From assembly GCA_027017505.1 (NCBI GenBank), contig JALUQR010000057.1:18131-35492 (forward strand): DNA of 17,362 bases. Reading direction: 5' to 3'. Below, in pieces: positions 1 to 7,680 of the stretch. The translations under genes were made by a program, and so were the position numbers. Source of the stretch: a bacterium. GTDB taxonomy: Bacteria > Desulfobacterota > GWC2-55-46 > DRQE01. The notes under the pieces are model-generated. The model had not been told where the DNA came from, did no database searches, and saw only the letters and a program-made list of their open reading frames with translations. Positions within the stretch are counted from its first letter, which is position 1. Each line of letters starts with the position of its first letter.

Positions 1-396
1 AACGGGCTCGGTAGAGGGGGGTTTCATCTGGTCTATTCTTCACTTGCCCTGCATCATCTTAAGAGGGAAGATAAAAGGACGCTTCTGGGACACATAATAG
101 GCTCCCTTGTGCGGGGAGGATATTTCGTTAATATGGACACTGTGGTTCCTCCTTCCCCTGAGCTTGAAGGCTGGTACGAGAAGACCCACAGAGAGGAGAT
201 GGACGAAAGGGCACTTGAAAGGGGGCTGGAACCTGTAAGTGAAGAGGTTATGAGAAGGGCATCGGTGGCTGAACACAGGCAGAAACTGCTGTCTCTTGAG
301 GAAGAGCTGGAGCTTCTGAAAGAGGCGGGTTTTTCCCCTGTGGAGTGTTTTTACAAGTATCTGGGGTTCTGCGTTTACGGTGGAAAGAGGCCATAA
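1..396 (+). CDS. Class I SAM-dependent methyltransferase, C-terminal part (5' truncated by window edge)
   Basis: The reading frame is open from base 1 to the TAA at 394-396 and gives 131 residues of a protein whose N-terminus lies outside the window. Near its start, SSLALHHL matches the segment after motif II of class I methyltransferases of the Methyltransf_11/25 type. It is followed by an LVRGGYFVNMD stretch, the usual strand with a Gly-Gly turn late in the Rossmann-like fold. The SAM-binding GxGxG loop must lie upstream and cannot be checked. The C-terminal 80 residues are rich in Glu and Arg and form a likely helical cap ending in FCVYGGKRP, a typical last strand. The substrate cannot be inferred. 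A 125-bp gap separates it from the next gene, so it is probably a separate transcription unit. Confidence 0.75.
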   Translation, partial: NGLGRGGFHLVYSSLALHHLKREDKRTLLGHIIGSLVRGGYFVNMDTVVPPSPELEGWYEKTHREEMDERALERGLEPVSEEVMRRASVAEHRQKLLSLEEELELLKEAGFSPVECFYKYLGFCVYGGKRP

Positions 397-454
397 GATT
401 AAGGCCCTTATACCCCTGCCAGGCTTTAAAAAACTGTCCACCCCGTAAATCTCG

Positions 455-483
455 TTGCATAAGGGGGAGTGTTCTGATAAATT
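455..483 (+). promoter_or_regulatory. Possible sigma70-type promoter for the carbonic anhydrase-guaBA gene run
   Basis: TTGCAT (455-460) and TAAATT (478-483) are separated by 17 bp and lie in the only gap over 100 bp before the long plus-strand gene run. The -35 matches the consensus at 3 of 6 positions and the -10 at 4 of 6, so this is weak. The rest of the gap (397-521) is A/T-rich near 478-495. It shows no clear terminator for the methyltransferase gene and no other structure I can support. Confidence 0.3.
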
Positions 484-507
484 TTAATAATTTAACGGGC
501 TTTTCTA

Positions 508-513
508 AGGAGG
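508..513 (+). promoter_or_regulatory. Strong ribosome binding site that fixes the gamma-carbonic anhydrase start
   Basis: AGGAGG, inside the longer match AAGGAGGT (507-514), lies 8 nt before the ATG at 522. The frame is open further upstream, to 345. Those extra residues have no family similarity, whereas the protein read from 522 begins as the family does. Confidence 0.85.
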
Positions 514-521
514 TTATCCTG

Positions 522-1037
522 ATGATACTTCCATACAGGGGAGTATATCCAGAGCTTGGCAGGGCTGTCTTCGTGGAGGAGAGTGCAAGGGTGATAGGCG
601 ATGTGAGGATAGGGGACTTTTCCAGTGTGTGGTTCAATGTGGTGATAAGGGCGGATGTAAACTACATAAGGATAGGAGAGAGGACAAATGTGCAGGACAA
701 CTCCACACTCCATGTAACGAGGAAGGTCCATCCCCTGATAATAGGAAACGAGGTTACCATAGGCCACGGGGTGATACTGCACGGATGCACACTTGAGGAT
801 AGAATACTCGTTGGCATGGGTGCGATTGTGCTCGATGGTGCCCGTATTGGAGAGTGCTCCATAATAGGGGCAGGTGCCATAGTAACAGAGGGCACAGAGA
901 TACCACCACGAAGCCTTGCCCTGGGGGTGCCAGCACGCGTGGTAAGAACACTTAAGGACGAAGAGGTGGAAAAAATAGTGCGCTCTGCAGAAAACTACAC
1001 ACAGTATGCAAAACACTACATTGATGGGCAGAAATGA
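522..1037 (+). CDS. Gamma-carbonic anhydrase-like left-handed beta-helix protein
   Basis: This 171-residue protein, a normal length for the family, is a hexapeptide-repeat left-handed beta-helix (repeats about residues 15-140) with a C-terminal helix (about 145-168). It keeps the three zinc ligands of gamma-class carbonic anhydrases: His64 in STLHV, and His82 and His87 in TIGHGVILHGC with the usual spacing of five. Arg43, Asp45 and Gln58 also match conserved positions around the active site. Family members hydrate CO2 or act as metal-binding acyltransferase-like proteins of unclear substrate, and many bacterial homologues have never been shown to be active. It is cytoplasmic and expected to be a trimer. 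The start at 522 is set by a strong Shine-Dalgarno site. Its TGA overlaps the next start by 4 bp, which suggests translational coupling to the phosphatase. Confidence 0.9.
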   Translation: MILPYRGVYPELGRAVFVEESARVIGDVRIGDFSSVWFNVVIRADVNYIRIGERTNVQDNSTLHVTRKVHPLIIGNEVTIGHGVILHGCTLEDRILVGMGAIVLDGARIGECSIIGAGAIVTEGTEIPPRSLALGVPARVVRTLKDEEVEKIVRSAENYTQYAKHYIDGQK

Positions 1038-1993
1038 GGCTTGCATCCATAGACATAGGATCAAACACATTGAGGCTCCTCGTTGCAGAAACAGCCCACC
1101 AGAGAGGGCTTAAGGAGATTGCCAGAGACCGCAGAATCACAAGGCTCGGTGGTGGATTTACAGAAGAGGCAGGGCTTAAAGAGGATGCCATCGAAAGAAC
1201 CATAAGGGTACTCATGGAGTTCAAAGACACCGCAGTACATGCAGGAGCAGAACACATACTTGCGGTTGCAACCAGTGTGGTAAGAAGGGCAAAAAACAGA
1301 GAGGTATTTATTGAAAGGGTAAAAGAAAAAACAGGAATGGATGTAAGGATTATAGACGGCACAGAGGAGGCACGCCTGTGTGTGGAGGGTGTGCTCTCTG
1401 CGGTTAAAAGAGAAAAAGAAGAGATACTCATTGTGGACATAGGCGGAGGCAGTACAGAGTTTGTCTACTGTGGAGGAGACAGGGTTTTTGAGACCATAAG
1501 TGTTGAAAACATGGGGGTGGTACACCTTACAGAGGGGTTTTTAAGGTCTGACCCGCCAGGGGAAAGAGAGCTTGAAGGACTTGAAAAAAGGATAGAGGAG
1601 TTTCTGCACCATGTGAGGACTTCTCTCTCAGGCGTATTCAGAAAAGATATGTGTGAACTGTGTGGCACCGCAGGCACTGTAACCACCCTTGCAAGCATAG
1701 AGCAATCTCTTGAAACCTACCAGCCAGATAAAATCAACAACTACATCCTCACCTATGATGGCGTAAGGAAGATATACCACAGGCTTGTAACGATGAGCCT
1801 TGAGGAGAGAAAACAGCTTCTTTCACTTGAGAAGGGCAGGGAGGACCTTATAATCCCTGGAACAGCCATTGTGCTTAAATGTATGGAGGCATTTGGCCTC
1901 TATACCATGAGGGTGAGTGATGCAGGGCTTCTTGAGGGAATAATAATAGATGCACTCAAGAAAGAACATTACAAAAAAGGGGGTGTGGGCTAA
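1034..1993 (+). CDS. Ppx/GppA family phosphatase (exopolyphosphatase / pppGpp phosphohydrolase), short form
   Basis: This 319-residue cytoplasmic protein has the actin-like ASKHA fold of Ppx/GppA enzymes. Visible motifs are the N-terminal phosphate loop ASIDIGSNTLRLL (residues 4-16), the catalytic Glu region IDGTEEARL (107-115), the second phosphate loop VDIGGGSTEF (134-143) and the nucleotide-contact stretch GTAGTVTTLA (211-220). It ends after SDAGLLEGI (295-303) and lacks the C-terminal HD-like region of long enterobacterial Ppx. Enzymes of this size remove terminal phosphate from polyphosphate, from pppGpp, or both. Sequence alone does not decide the substrate, so I give no symbol. It starts in a 4-bp ATGA overlap with the previous gene, and guaB begins at the next base after its stop. 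Being next to guaB-guaA makes a role in guanine or (p)ppGpp metabolism attractive, but that is inference. Confidence 0.92.
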   Translation: MRLASIDIGSNTLRLLVAETAHQRGLKEIARDRRITRLGGGFTEEAGLKEDAIERTIRVLMEFKDTAVHAGAEHILAVATSVVRRAKNREVFIERVKEKTGMDVRIIDGTEEARLCVEGVLSAVKREKEEILIVDIGGGSTEFVYCGGDRVFETISVENMGVVHLTEGFLRSDPPGERELEGLEKRIEEFLHHVRTSLSGVFRKDMCELCGTAGTVTTLASIEQSLETYQPDKINNYILTYDGVRKIYHRLVTMSLEERKQLLSLEKGREDLIIPGTAIVLKCMEAFGLYTMRVSDAGLLEGIIIDALKKEHYKKGGVG

Positions 1994-3457
1994 ATGGAAA
2001 GGGATATAAGGACAGGACTTACATTTGACGATGTACTGCTGGTGCCATCGTATTCAGAGGTATTGCCCAGGGATGTGGATGTATCAACAAAGCTTACCAA
2101 CAAGATAACCCTCAACATTCCGCTTCTCAGTGCTGCCATGGACTCGGTTACAGAGGCACGCATGGCAATAGCCATAGCCCAGGAGGGTGGCATAGGTATT
2201 ATACACAAAAACCTCACAGTGGAGGAACAGGCCCAGCAGGTGGACAAGGTGAAGAAATACGAGTCTGTGGTGATACTCAGGCCAAAAACCCTCGAGCCCG
2301 AGCAGAGGGTGGCAGATGCACTCAAGATAATGAGGGAGGAGCAGATTTCAGGCTTTCCCGTGGTAAAGGGCGATGGCGTGCTGGTGGGTATAGTTACAAA
2401 CAGGGATCTCAGGTTCGAGGAAGACCCCGAAAAGAAGATATCCGAAATCATGACAAAGAATGTGGTTACAGCCCCTCCTGACATATCCATAGAGGAGGCC
2501 AAAAGGGTGCTCCATAAACACAGGATAGAGAAGCTTCCGCTTGTGGACTCATCAGGCAGATTAAAAGGCCTTATAACCATGACCGATATAGAAAAAAGGG
2601 AGCGTTTTCCCAACTCCTGCAAGGATGAGCTTGGTAGACTTCGCGTGGGAGCTGCGGTTGGTGTGTCCTTTGACAGGGATGAAAGGGTGGATGCCCTTCT
2701 CAGGGCAGGTGCAGACTGCATAGTCATAGACACAGCACACGGGCACAGCAAGGGGGTTATAGAGTCTGTAAAGGACATAAAGAAGAACTTTGACTGTCAG
2801 CTCATCGCAGGAAATGTGGCCACAAAGGAGGGGGCAGAGGCCCTCATAAAGGCAGGTGTGGATGCGGTAAAGGTTGGTGTGGGGCCTGGCTCCATCTGCA
2901 CAACAAGGATAGTAACAGGCATAGGTGTGCCACAGATAACGGCCATAATGGATGCGGTAAGTGTGGCAAGAAAAAAGGGCATACCCGTTATAGCAGATGG
3001 AGGCATAAAGTACTCGGGCGATGTTACAAAGGCCCTTGCCGCAGGGGCACACTCTGTTATGATAGGCGGGCTCTTTGCAGGAACAGAGGAAAGCCCCGGT
3101 GAGACCATCCTCTATCAGGGAAGAACATTCAAGCTCTACAGGGGAATGGGCTCCATAGAGGCAATGAAAAAGGGCAGTAAGGACCGCTACTATCAGGACG
3201 ATGTGGAAAGCGAACTGAAGCTTGTGCCAGAAGGCATAGAGGGCAGGGTGCCACACAAAGGACCCCTTGCATCCACCATATACCAGCTCATAGGAGGGCT
3301 TAAGGCAGGCATGGGATACCTGGGATGCAGAACCATAGAGGAACTCCACAAAAAGGCAAGGTTTGTAAAACTCACACCCGCAGGGCTCAGGGAAAGCCAT
3401 GTCCACGATGTGGTTATAACAAAAGAGGCCCCGAATTATCAGATAGAGATAAAGTAA
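1994..3457 (+). CDS. guaB: Inosine-5'-monophosphate dehydrogenase
   Basis: The 487-residue product is full length for bacterial IMPDH, which oxidises IMP to XMP with NAD+ as the first committed step of GMP synthesis. The (beta/alpha)8 barrel starts with LTFDDVLLVPSY (9-20). It is interrupted by a pair of CBS domains (about 93-205), the regulatory module that binds purine nucleotides. The catalytic loop GPGSICTTR (298-305) carries Cys302. The phosphate-binding ADGGIKYSGD lies at 334-343, and the mobile flap has the Arg-Tyr pair at 398-399 (DRYYQ) followed by EGIEGRVP. All key residues are present. The ATG directly follows the stop of the Ppx/GppA gene, and guaA begins one base after the guaB stop. 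Confidence 0.97.
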   Translation: MERDIRTGLTFDDVLLVPSYSEVLPRDVDVSTKLTNKITLNIPLLSAAMDSVTEARMAIAIAQEGGIGIIHKNLTVEEQAQQVDKVKKYESVVILRPKTLEPEQRVADALKIMREEQISGFPVVKGDGVLVGIVTNRDLRFEEDPEKKISEIMTKNVVTAPPDISIEEAKRVLHKHRIEKLPLVDSSGRLKGLITMTDIEKRERFPNSCKDELGRLRVGAAVGVSFDRDERVDALLRAGADCIVIDTAHGHSKGVIESVKDIKKNFDCQLIAGNVATKEGAEALIKAGVDAVKVGVGPGSICTTRIVTGIGVPQITAIMDAVSVARKKGIPVIADGGIKYSGDVTKALAAGAHSVMIGGLFAGTEESPGETILYQGRTFKLYRGMGSIEAMKKGSKDRYYQDDVESELKLVPEGIEGRVPHKGPLASTIYQLIGGLKAGMGYLGCRTIEELHKKARFVKLTPAGLRESHVHDVVITKEAPNYQIEIK

Positions 3458-3458
3458 G

Positions 3459-5009
3459 ATGAAGGACATACAAAGCCACAGAATACTCATACTGGACTTT
3501 GGCTCGCAGTACACCCAGCTTATAGCAAGAAGGGTGAGGGAGGCCCATGTGTACTGCGAGATACACCCCTACAACAAACCCCTGTCCGCCATAAAGAGGT
3601 TTGAACCAAAGGGCATAATACTTTCAGGAGGCCCATCAAGCGTGCATGACAGAACCGCCCCGAAGGTTCCCGAAGACCTGTTCAGCCTGGGTGTGCCAGT
3701 GCTCGGTATATGCTACGGTATGCAGTTTATGGCAAAGCTCTTTGGTGGAAGGGTGGAAAGAAGTGAAAGGCGTGAGTACGGGCCTGCCTATCTTACCATA
3801 GAAGACAGGGAAGACCTCTTCCACGGATTCAGGGATGAACCCGTAAAGGTGTGGATGAGCCACGGTGACGGGGTTGAAAAACTGCCAGAGGGGTTTGACG
3901 CCATTGCACACACCGAAAGGGGCGTTATAGGCGCAATGAGACACAGAAACAGAAGGCTCTTCGGAGTGCAGTTTCATCCAGAGGTGGTCCACACCCCGAA
4001 GGGTAAAAGGATACTCAGGAACTTTCTTTTCAGAATATGTGGCTGTAGACCCATGTGGACCATGGGTTCCTTTATAGAAAACGCTGTGGAGAGGATAAGA
4101 GAGCAGGTGGCAGACCACAGGGTGGTCTGCGGTATAAGCGGAGGGGTGGACTCCGCTGTTACAGCCACACTGGTGCACAGGGCAGTGGGAGACAGACTCA
4201 CCTGCATATTCGTTGACAACGGAGTGCTCAGAAAGAACGAGCCAGAGAAGGTCTACTCCACATTGAAGGAAAACTTCCACATGCGAATAAAAAGGGTGAA
4301 TGCCCGCAGAAGGTTCTTTGAAAAACTGCGCGGTGTGACAGACCCTGAAAGAAAACGCAAGCTCATAGGAAACGAGTTTATAAGGGTGTTCGAGGAAGAG
4401 GCAAGAAAGATAAAAGGGGTGAGGTTTCTTGCCCAGGGCACACTCTATCCCGATGTTATAGAGAGTGTCTCCCACAGGGGGCCCTCTGCAACCATAAAGA
4501 GCCACCACAATGTGGGAGGGCTTCTTAAAAGGATGCACCTTGAGCTTGTGGAACCCCTCAGAGAGCTATTTAAAGATGAGGTGAGGGTTCTCGGCAGAGA
4601 ACTCGGACTTCCAGAGGAGCTCGTAAACCGCCATCCCTTCCCGGGGCCAGGACTTGCCATAAGGATAATAGGTGAGGTAACCCCCAGAAAGTGCGCCATA
4701 CTGAGAGAGGCAGATGCAATAGTGCTTGAGGAGATAAAAAGGGCAGGACTTTACACAAAGGTGTGGCAGGCATTTGCAGTGCTGTTGCCTGTAAAGACAG
4801 TTGGGGTCATGGGAGATGAGAGAACCTATGAGAATACCCTTGCAGTAAGAATTGTAAACAGCGTTGACGGTATGACCGCAGACTGGACAAGGGTGCCATA
4901 TGGTGTGCTCGAGCGCATATCATCAAGAATCATAAACGAGGTCAGGGGTATAAACCGTGTGGTTTATGACATAAGCTCAAAACCACCAAGTACCATAGAA
5001 TGGGAGTAA
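3459..5009 (+). CDS. guaA: GMP synthase (glutamine-hydrolysing)
   Basis: This 516-residue two-domain enzyme converts XMP to GMP using ATP and glutamine. Residues 8-195 form the class I glutamine amidotransferase domain with nucleophile Cys85 (GICYGMQ) and the His173/Glu175 pair (QFHPEV). The ATP pyrophosphatase domain begins near 200 and has the PP-loop SGGVDS at 227-232. The C-terminal GMP-synthase dimerisation domain contains FPGPGLAIRIIGEVT (394-408) and ends with a conserved IEWE tail. Nothing is missing or truncated. It is cytoplasmic and continues the pathway from the guaB product immediately upstream. The Shine-Dalgarno signal is weak and the gap after guaB is one base, so translation is probably coupled. 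Two perfect hairpins lie in the DNA encoding the junction between its two catalytic domains. Confidence 0.97.
   Translation: MKDIQSHRILILDFGSQYTQLIARRVREAHVYCEIHPYNKPLSAIKRFEPKGIILSGGPSSVHDRTAPKVPEDLFSLGVPVLGICYGMQFMAKLFGGRVERSERREYGPAYLTIEDREDLFHGFRDEPVKVWMSHGDGVEKLPEGFDAIAHTERGVIGAMRHRNRRLFGVQFHPEVVHTPKGKRILRNFLFRICGCRPMWTMGSFIENAVERIREQVADHRVVCGISGGVDSAVTATLVHRAVGDRLTCIFVDNGVLRKNEPEKVYSTLKENFHMRIKRVNARRRFFEKLRGVTDPERKRKLIGNEFIRVFEEEARKIKGVRFLAQGTLYPDVIESVSHRGPSATIKSHHNVGGLLKRMHLELVEPLRELFKDEVRVLGRELGLPEELVNRHPFPGPGLAIRIIGEVTPRKCAILREADAIVLEEIKRAGLYTKVWQAFAVLLPVKTVGVMGDERTYENTLAVRIVNSVDGMTADWTRVPYGVLERISSRIINEVRGINRVVYDISSKPPSTIEWE
4048..4130 (+). repeat. Two short perfect inverted repeats at the guaA domain junction
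   Basis: The first pairs ACCCATG (4049-4055) with CATGGGT (4061-4067) across a 5-nt loop, with one more G-U pair outside. The second pairs GCAGACCAC (4110-4118) with GTGGTCTGC (4122-4130) across a 3-nt loop. Neither is followed by a T-tract. Both fall in codons about 197-224, between the glutaminase domain and the PP-loop of guaA. Confidence 0.6.
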
Positions 5010-5015
5010 GAAAAC

Positions 5016-5693
5016 ATGGCAACCATAGACGACCTTAAGGGAAAGGAAACCTGGCGACTGTTTCGCATCCTGAGTGAATTCGTGGAAGGCTTCGAAGAAC
5101 TGGCAGATATAGGGCCAGCGGTAAGCATATTCGGCTCTGCAAGGTTCAAACCGAGAAACAAGTTTTACCGCAAGACGGTTGAGGTGGCAAAACTGCTTGC
5201 GGAAAATGGCTACACCATAATAACAGGCGGAGGCCCTGGCCTCATGGAGGCAGCAAACAAGGGGGCAATGCTCGGTGGAGGACTTTCAGTGGGGCTTAAC
5301 ATATCACTGCCAAAAGAGCAGAAGCCAAACCCCTATCAGAACAAATCCCTGCACTTCAGATACTTCTTTGCAAGAAAGGTGATGTTTGTAAAATACGCCA
5401 TGGGATATGTGTGTATGCCAGGTGGCTTCGGCACACTTGATGAATTCTTCGAGGCACTCACACTCATACAGACCCACAAGATATACCCCTTCCCGCTTAT
5501 CCTCTTCGGAACAGAGTACTGGGCACCCATACTCGATTTTATGAAAACCACTATGTTAAAATATGGAACCATAGACAGAGAAGAGCTCAACATAATAAAG
5601 GTTACAGACGAACCCATGGAGGTGCTCAGGATAATAAACAAGCACAGAGACTGGAAAGAGGATATGCGAAAGAAAACACTCCAGAAGAAATGA
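5016..5693 (+). CDS. LOG-family (TIGR00730-like) nucleotide 5'-monophosphate phosphoribohydrolase
   Basis: The 225-residue protein has the Rossmann-like fold of the LOG/YgdH family. The two signature motifs are clear: ITGGGPGLMEAAN (69-81) and MPGGFGTLDEFFE (134-146). Arg120-Lys121 lies between them at the conserved nucleotide-binding position. Characterised family members cleave the N-glycosidic bond of nucleoside monophosphates, for example cytokinin riboside monophosphate or AMP, releasing ribose 5-phosphate. It was long mis-annotated as lysine decarboxylase. The substrate here is unknown. The N-terminal 30 residues are a helical extension typical of the bacterial long form. A GGAG within the end of guaA serves as ribosome binding site, and the gap to guaA is 6 bp. 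It therefore probably belongs to the purine run. Confidence 0.9.
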   Translation: MATIDDLKGKETWRLFRILSEFVEGFEELADIGPAVSIFGSARFKPRNKFYRKTVEVAKLLAENGYTIITGGGPGLMEAANKGAMLGGGLSVGLNISLPKEQKPNPYQNKSLHFRYFFARKVMFVKYAMGYVCMPGGFGTLDEFFEALTLIQTHKIYPFPLILFGTEYWAPILDFMKTTMLKYGTIDREELNIIKVTDEPMEVLRIINKHRDWKEDMRKKTLQKK

Positions 5694-5717
5694 GTCCATA
5701 GAAGGGAGAGAATTCCT

Positions 5718-7679
5718 ATGAAAACAGCCATGAGAAGAGGAATCCCTGTTCTGGTGCTTACCATTTTTCTTTACAGCTGTGTGGCACTCAAACAGAGGGA
5801 GGAATACTACAGTGCGGTCAAACAGCACAGATACGCCGATGCATACAGGATACTCAAAGAGCTCTGTGCAAGAAATCCTTTAGACCCCCTGTGCAACCGC
5901 ATGGAAGAGATAAGCGGTAAGTATGCGGTCCAGAGGCTTGAGATGCTGAAAGAACAGATAACCAGTGCTGAAGAGCCCGTGCCTCTTGAAGAGCTCTCTG
6001 GGTTTGAAAGGAAACTCGGGGAGATAAAAAAGATAAACCCATCTGTTGATACCACAGATGTTAGAGCCCTTATAGAGGAGAGAAGGAAGAATACCCGCAG
6101 GGCTGTGGAAGAGCTTCTGAAGAAGGCCTACAGGGAGGGAGCAAAAAACAGGTTTGAAGAGGCCACCACACTTTTTGAAAAGGCCATAAGGCTTGACCCC
6201 TCAAAAAAGAAACTCTTTGAGGAATACAGGACAAAAACCCTGAACACCCTCTACCAGGAAGGCCTCAGGGCAAAGAAGGAAGAAAGATGGAGGGTTGCCC
6301 ACAGGGTTTTCAGCATAATCTACAGGATGGAGCCTTCCTACAGAGAGGTGGAAAAGGAGCTTGCACTGGCAAGAAACAGGAACTCCTACAGCTATCACAT
6401 CAAAGAGGCAAAAGACGCCTTGATGAGGAAGAACTTCGAAAGGGCGCTCAGGTTTGCCGAGCTTGCCCTTACCTACAGGGATACAAAGGAGGCAAGGGAG
6501 CTTGTAAATGCCACACTCCAAGACTGGGTAAAAACACTCTTAAGAGAAGGGGTGGAGTTTTCAAGGGAAGACCTTCTGCTCTCTGCAGGCAATGCCTTCC
6601 TCAGGGCAATATCTCTTATTAAAAGATTACCCTATGAGAAGAGGACGAAAATCTTCACACCATCTGAAGAGATAAACAGAACAGTTGACGAAATGCTCAT
6701 AAGGGCAAAACAGGAGTGGCAGAGGGGTGAAAAGGAGATAGCCTATCTCTATGTAGACCTTATCTCAAGGATAGAGCCCAACAACCAGGAGATAACACTT
6801 CTCAGGGACAGATGGAAGGAGGAGCTTGAAAACCTTGCCCTGCCCACCCTCGCGGTGATACCCTTCAGAGGGCCATCCTACAGCGTTGATGCGGGCAACA
6901 TGCTCGCAACACGAATACTCTATTATGTGTACAACGAACTCGGCAAGGATGTAAGGATACTTGAGAGAAGTGCCATGGAGGCCATAATAAAGGAAAAAGA
7001 GGTGAGGGCACTTCAGGGTGGAGAGCTAAGAAGGGATATACTTAAACTTATAGGGGCAGACTATCTGATCGTGGGCAGTGTGACAGATTACAAGGTGGAA
7101 AACTCTGTGCTCAATAACTTCAGAACCCTGAGGGCAAAGGTTGGCACAAGGAAGACCCTTAACCCCGAATACGAACAATGGATTGCCAGAGGCAGAACAG
7201 GCAAGGAGCCACCAAAGTACATCGAGGAACCAGTGTTTGAAAATGTGAAATACAGGATTACACACTACAGAAAGATAGCAACCGTTTCTGTTGGATGGAG
7301 GGTGGTGGACTCAAACGGTAACATCATATATGTGGATGTGGTGGAGAAAAAGAAGGTAAAAAGCTCTGAAGGAAGAGAGGGCGTGAGTATAGGAGATATA
7401 AACATAGAGGAAAAACTGCCAGAGCTTCCCAGTGATTCAGAGCTTCTCAAGAGCGTTGAGGACGAGGTGGTAAGGGAGATTGGCGAGAAACTGAAGGACA
7501 TCTTTTCAGGTGCAGAGGACAGGCTACTTAAAAATGCCAGAAGGCTTAAAGAAAAGGGTAACTACAGAAAGAGTCTGGCAGAGCTTGTAAGGGCATACTT
7601 TATAGCAGAAAACAAGGGTGTGGATACAACACCCATAAAACAGGAAACCCAGAAAATACTTATGGAAGGTGTAATATAG
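5718..7679 (+). CDS. TPR-containing lipoprotein with CsgG-like domain
   Basis: The 653-residue product starts with a signal peptide whose lipobox-like LYSC puts the lipidated Cys at 21, so it is likely anchored in the outer membrane facing the periplasm. Residues about 25-370 are helical with TPR-like repeats, for example around 134-162 (YREGAKNRFEEATTLFEKA) and 180-255. A CsgG-like alpha/beta domain follows: LPTLAVIPF (375-383), RILERSAMEAIIKE (413-426), KLIGADYLIVGSVTDY (443-458) and VSVGWRVVDSNGNIIY (523-538), with a closing helix near 575-596. CsgG is the curli secretion channel, but many relatives only bind peptidoglycan synthases or assemble flagella. The last 50 residues look like another TPR. 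An AGGGAG 8 bp before the ATG supports the start. One base separates it from the next secreted protein, so the two probably act together. I do not recognise it as a named protein. Confidence 0.8.
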   Translation: MKTAMRRGIPVLVLTIFLYSCVALKQREEYYSAVKQHRYADAYRILKELCARNPLDPLCNRMEEISGKYAVQRLEMLKEQITSAEEPVPLEELSGFERKLGEIKKINPSVDTTDVRALIEERRKNTRRAVEELLKKAYREGAKNRFEEATTLFEKAIRLDPSKKKLFEEYRTKTLNTLYQEGLRAKKEERWRVAHRVFSIIYRMEPSYREVEKELALARNRNSYSYHIKEAKDALMRKNFERALRFAELALTYRDTKEARELVNATLQDWVKTLLREGVEFSREDLLLSAGNAFLRAISLIKRLPYEKRTKIFTPSEEINRTVDEMLIRAKQEWQRGEKEIAYLYVDLISRIEPNNQEITLLRDRWKEELENLALPTLAVIPFRGPSYSVDAGNMLATRILYYVYNELGKDVRILERSAMEAIIKEKEVRALQGGELRRDILKLIGADYLIVGSVTDYKVENSVLNNFRTLRAKVGTRKTLNPEYEQWIARGRTGKEPPKYIEEPVFENVKYRITHYRKIATVSVGWRVVDSNGNIIYVDVVEKKKVKSSEGREGVSIGDINIEEKLPELPSDSELLKSVEDEVVREIGEKLKDIFSGAEDRLLKNARRLKEKGNYRKSLAELVRAYFIAENKGVDTTPIKQETQKILMEGVI

Positions 7680-7680
7680 T

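Noticed and set aside
345..521. Upstream extension of the gamma-carbonic anhydrase frame
   Set aside because: It overlaps the end of the methyltransferase gene and has no similarity to the family. The strong Shine-Dalgarno site places the start at 522.
2561..4538. Long minus-strand open frames opposite guaB and guaA (2561-3514 and 3636-4538)
   Set aside because: They are shadows of two certain genes. The strong AGG, ATA and CTC codon bias leaves few stops on the opposite strand, and their Cys/His/Tyr-rich translations have no domain or start signal.
6040..6060. 7-bp inverted repeat CATCTGT...ACAGATG in the lipoprotein gene
   Set aside because: It is short, inside coding sequence and without a T-tract. 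Repeats of this size are expected by chance in 17 kb.
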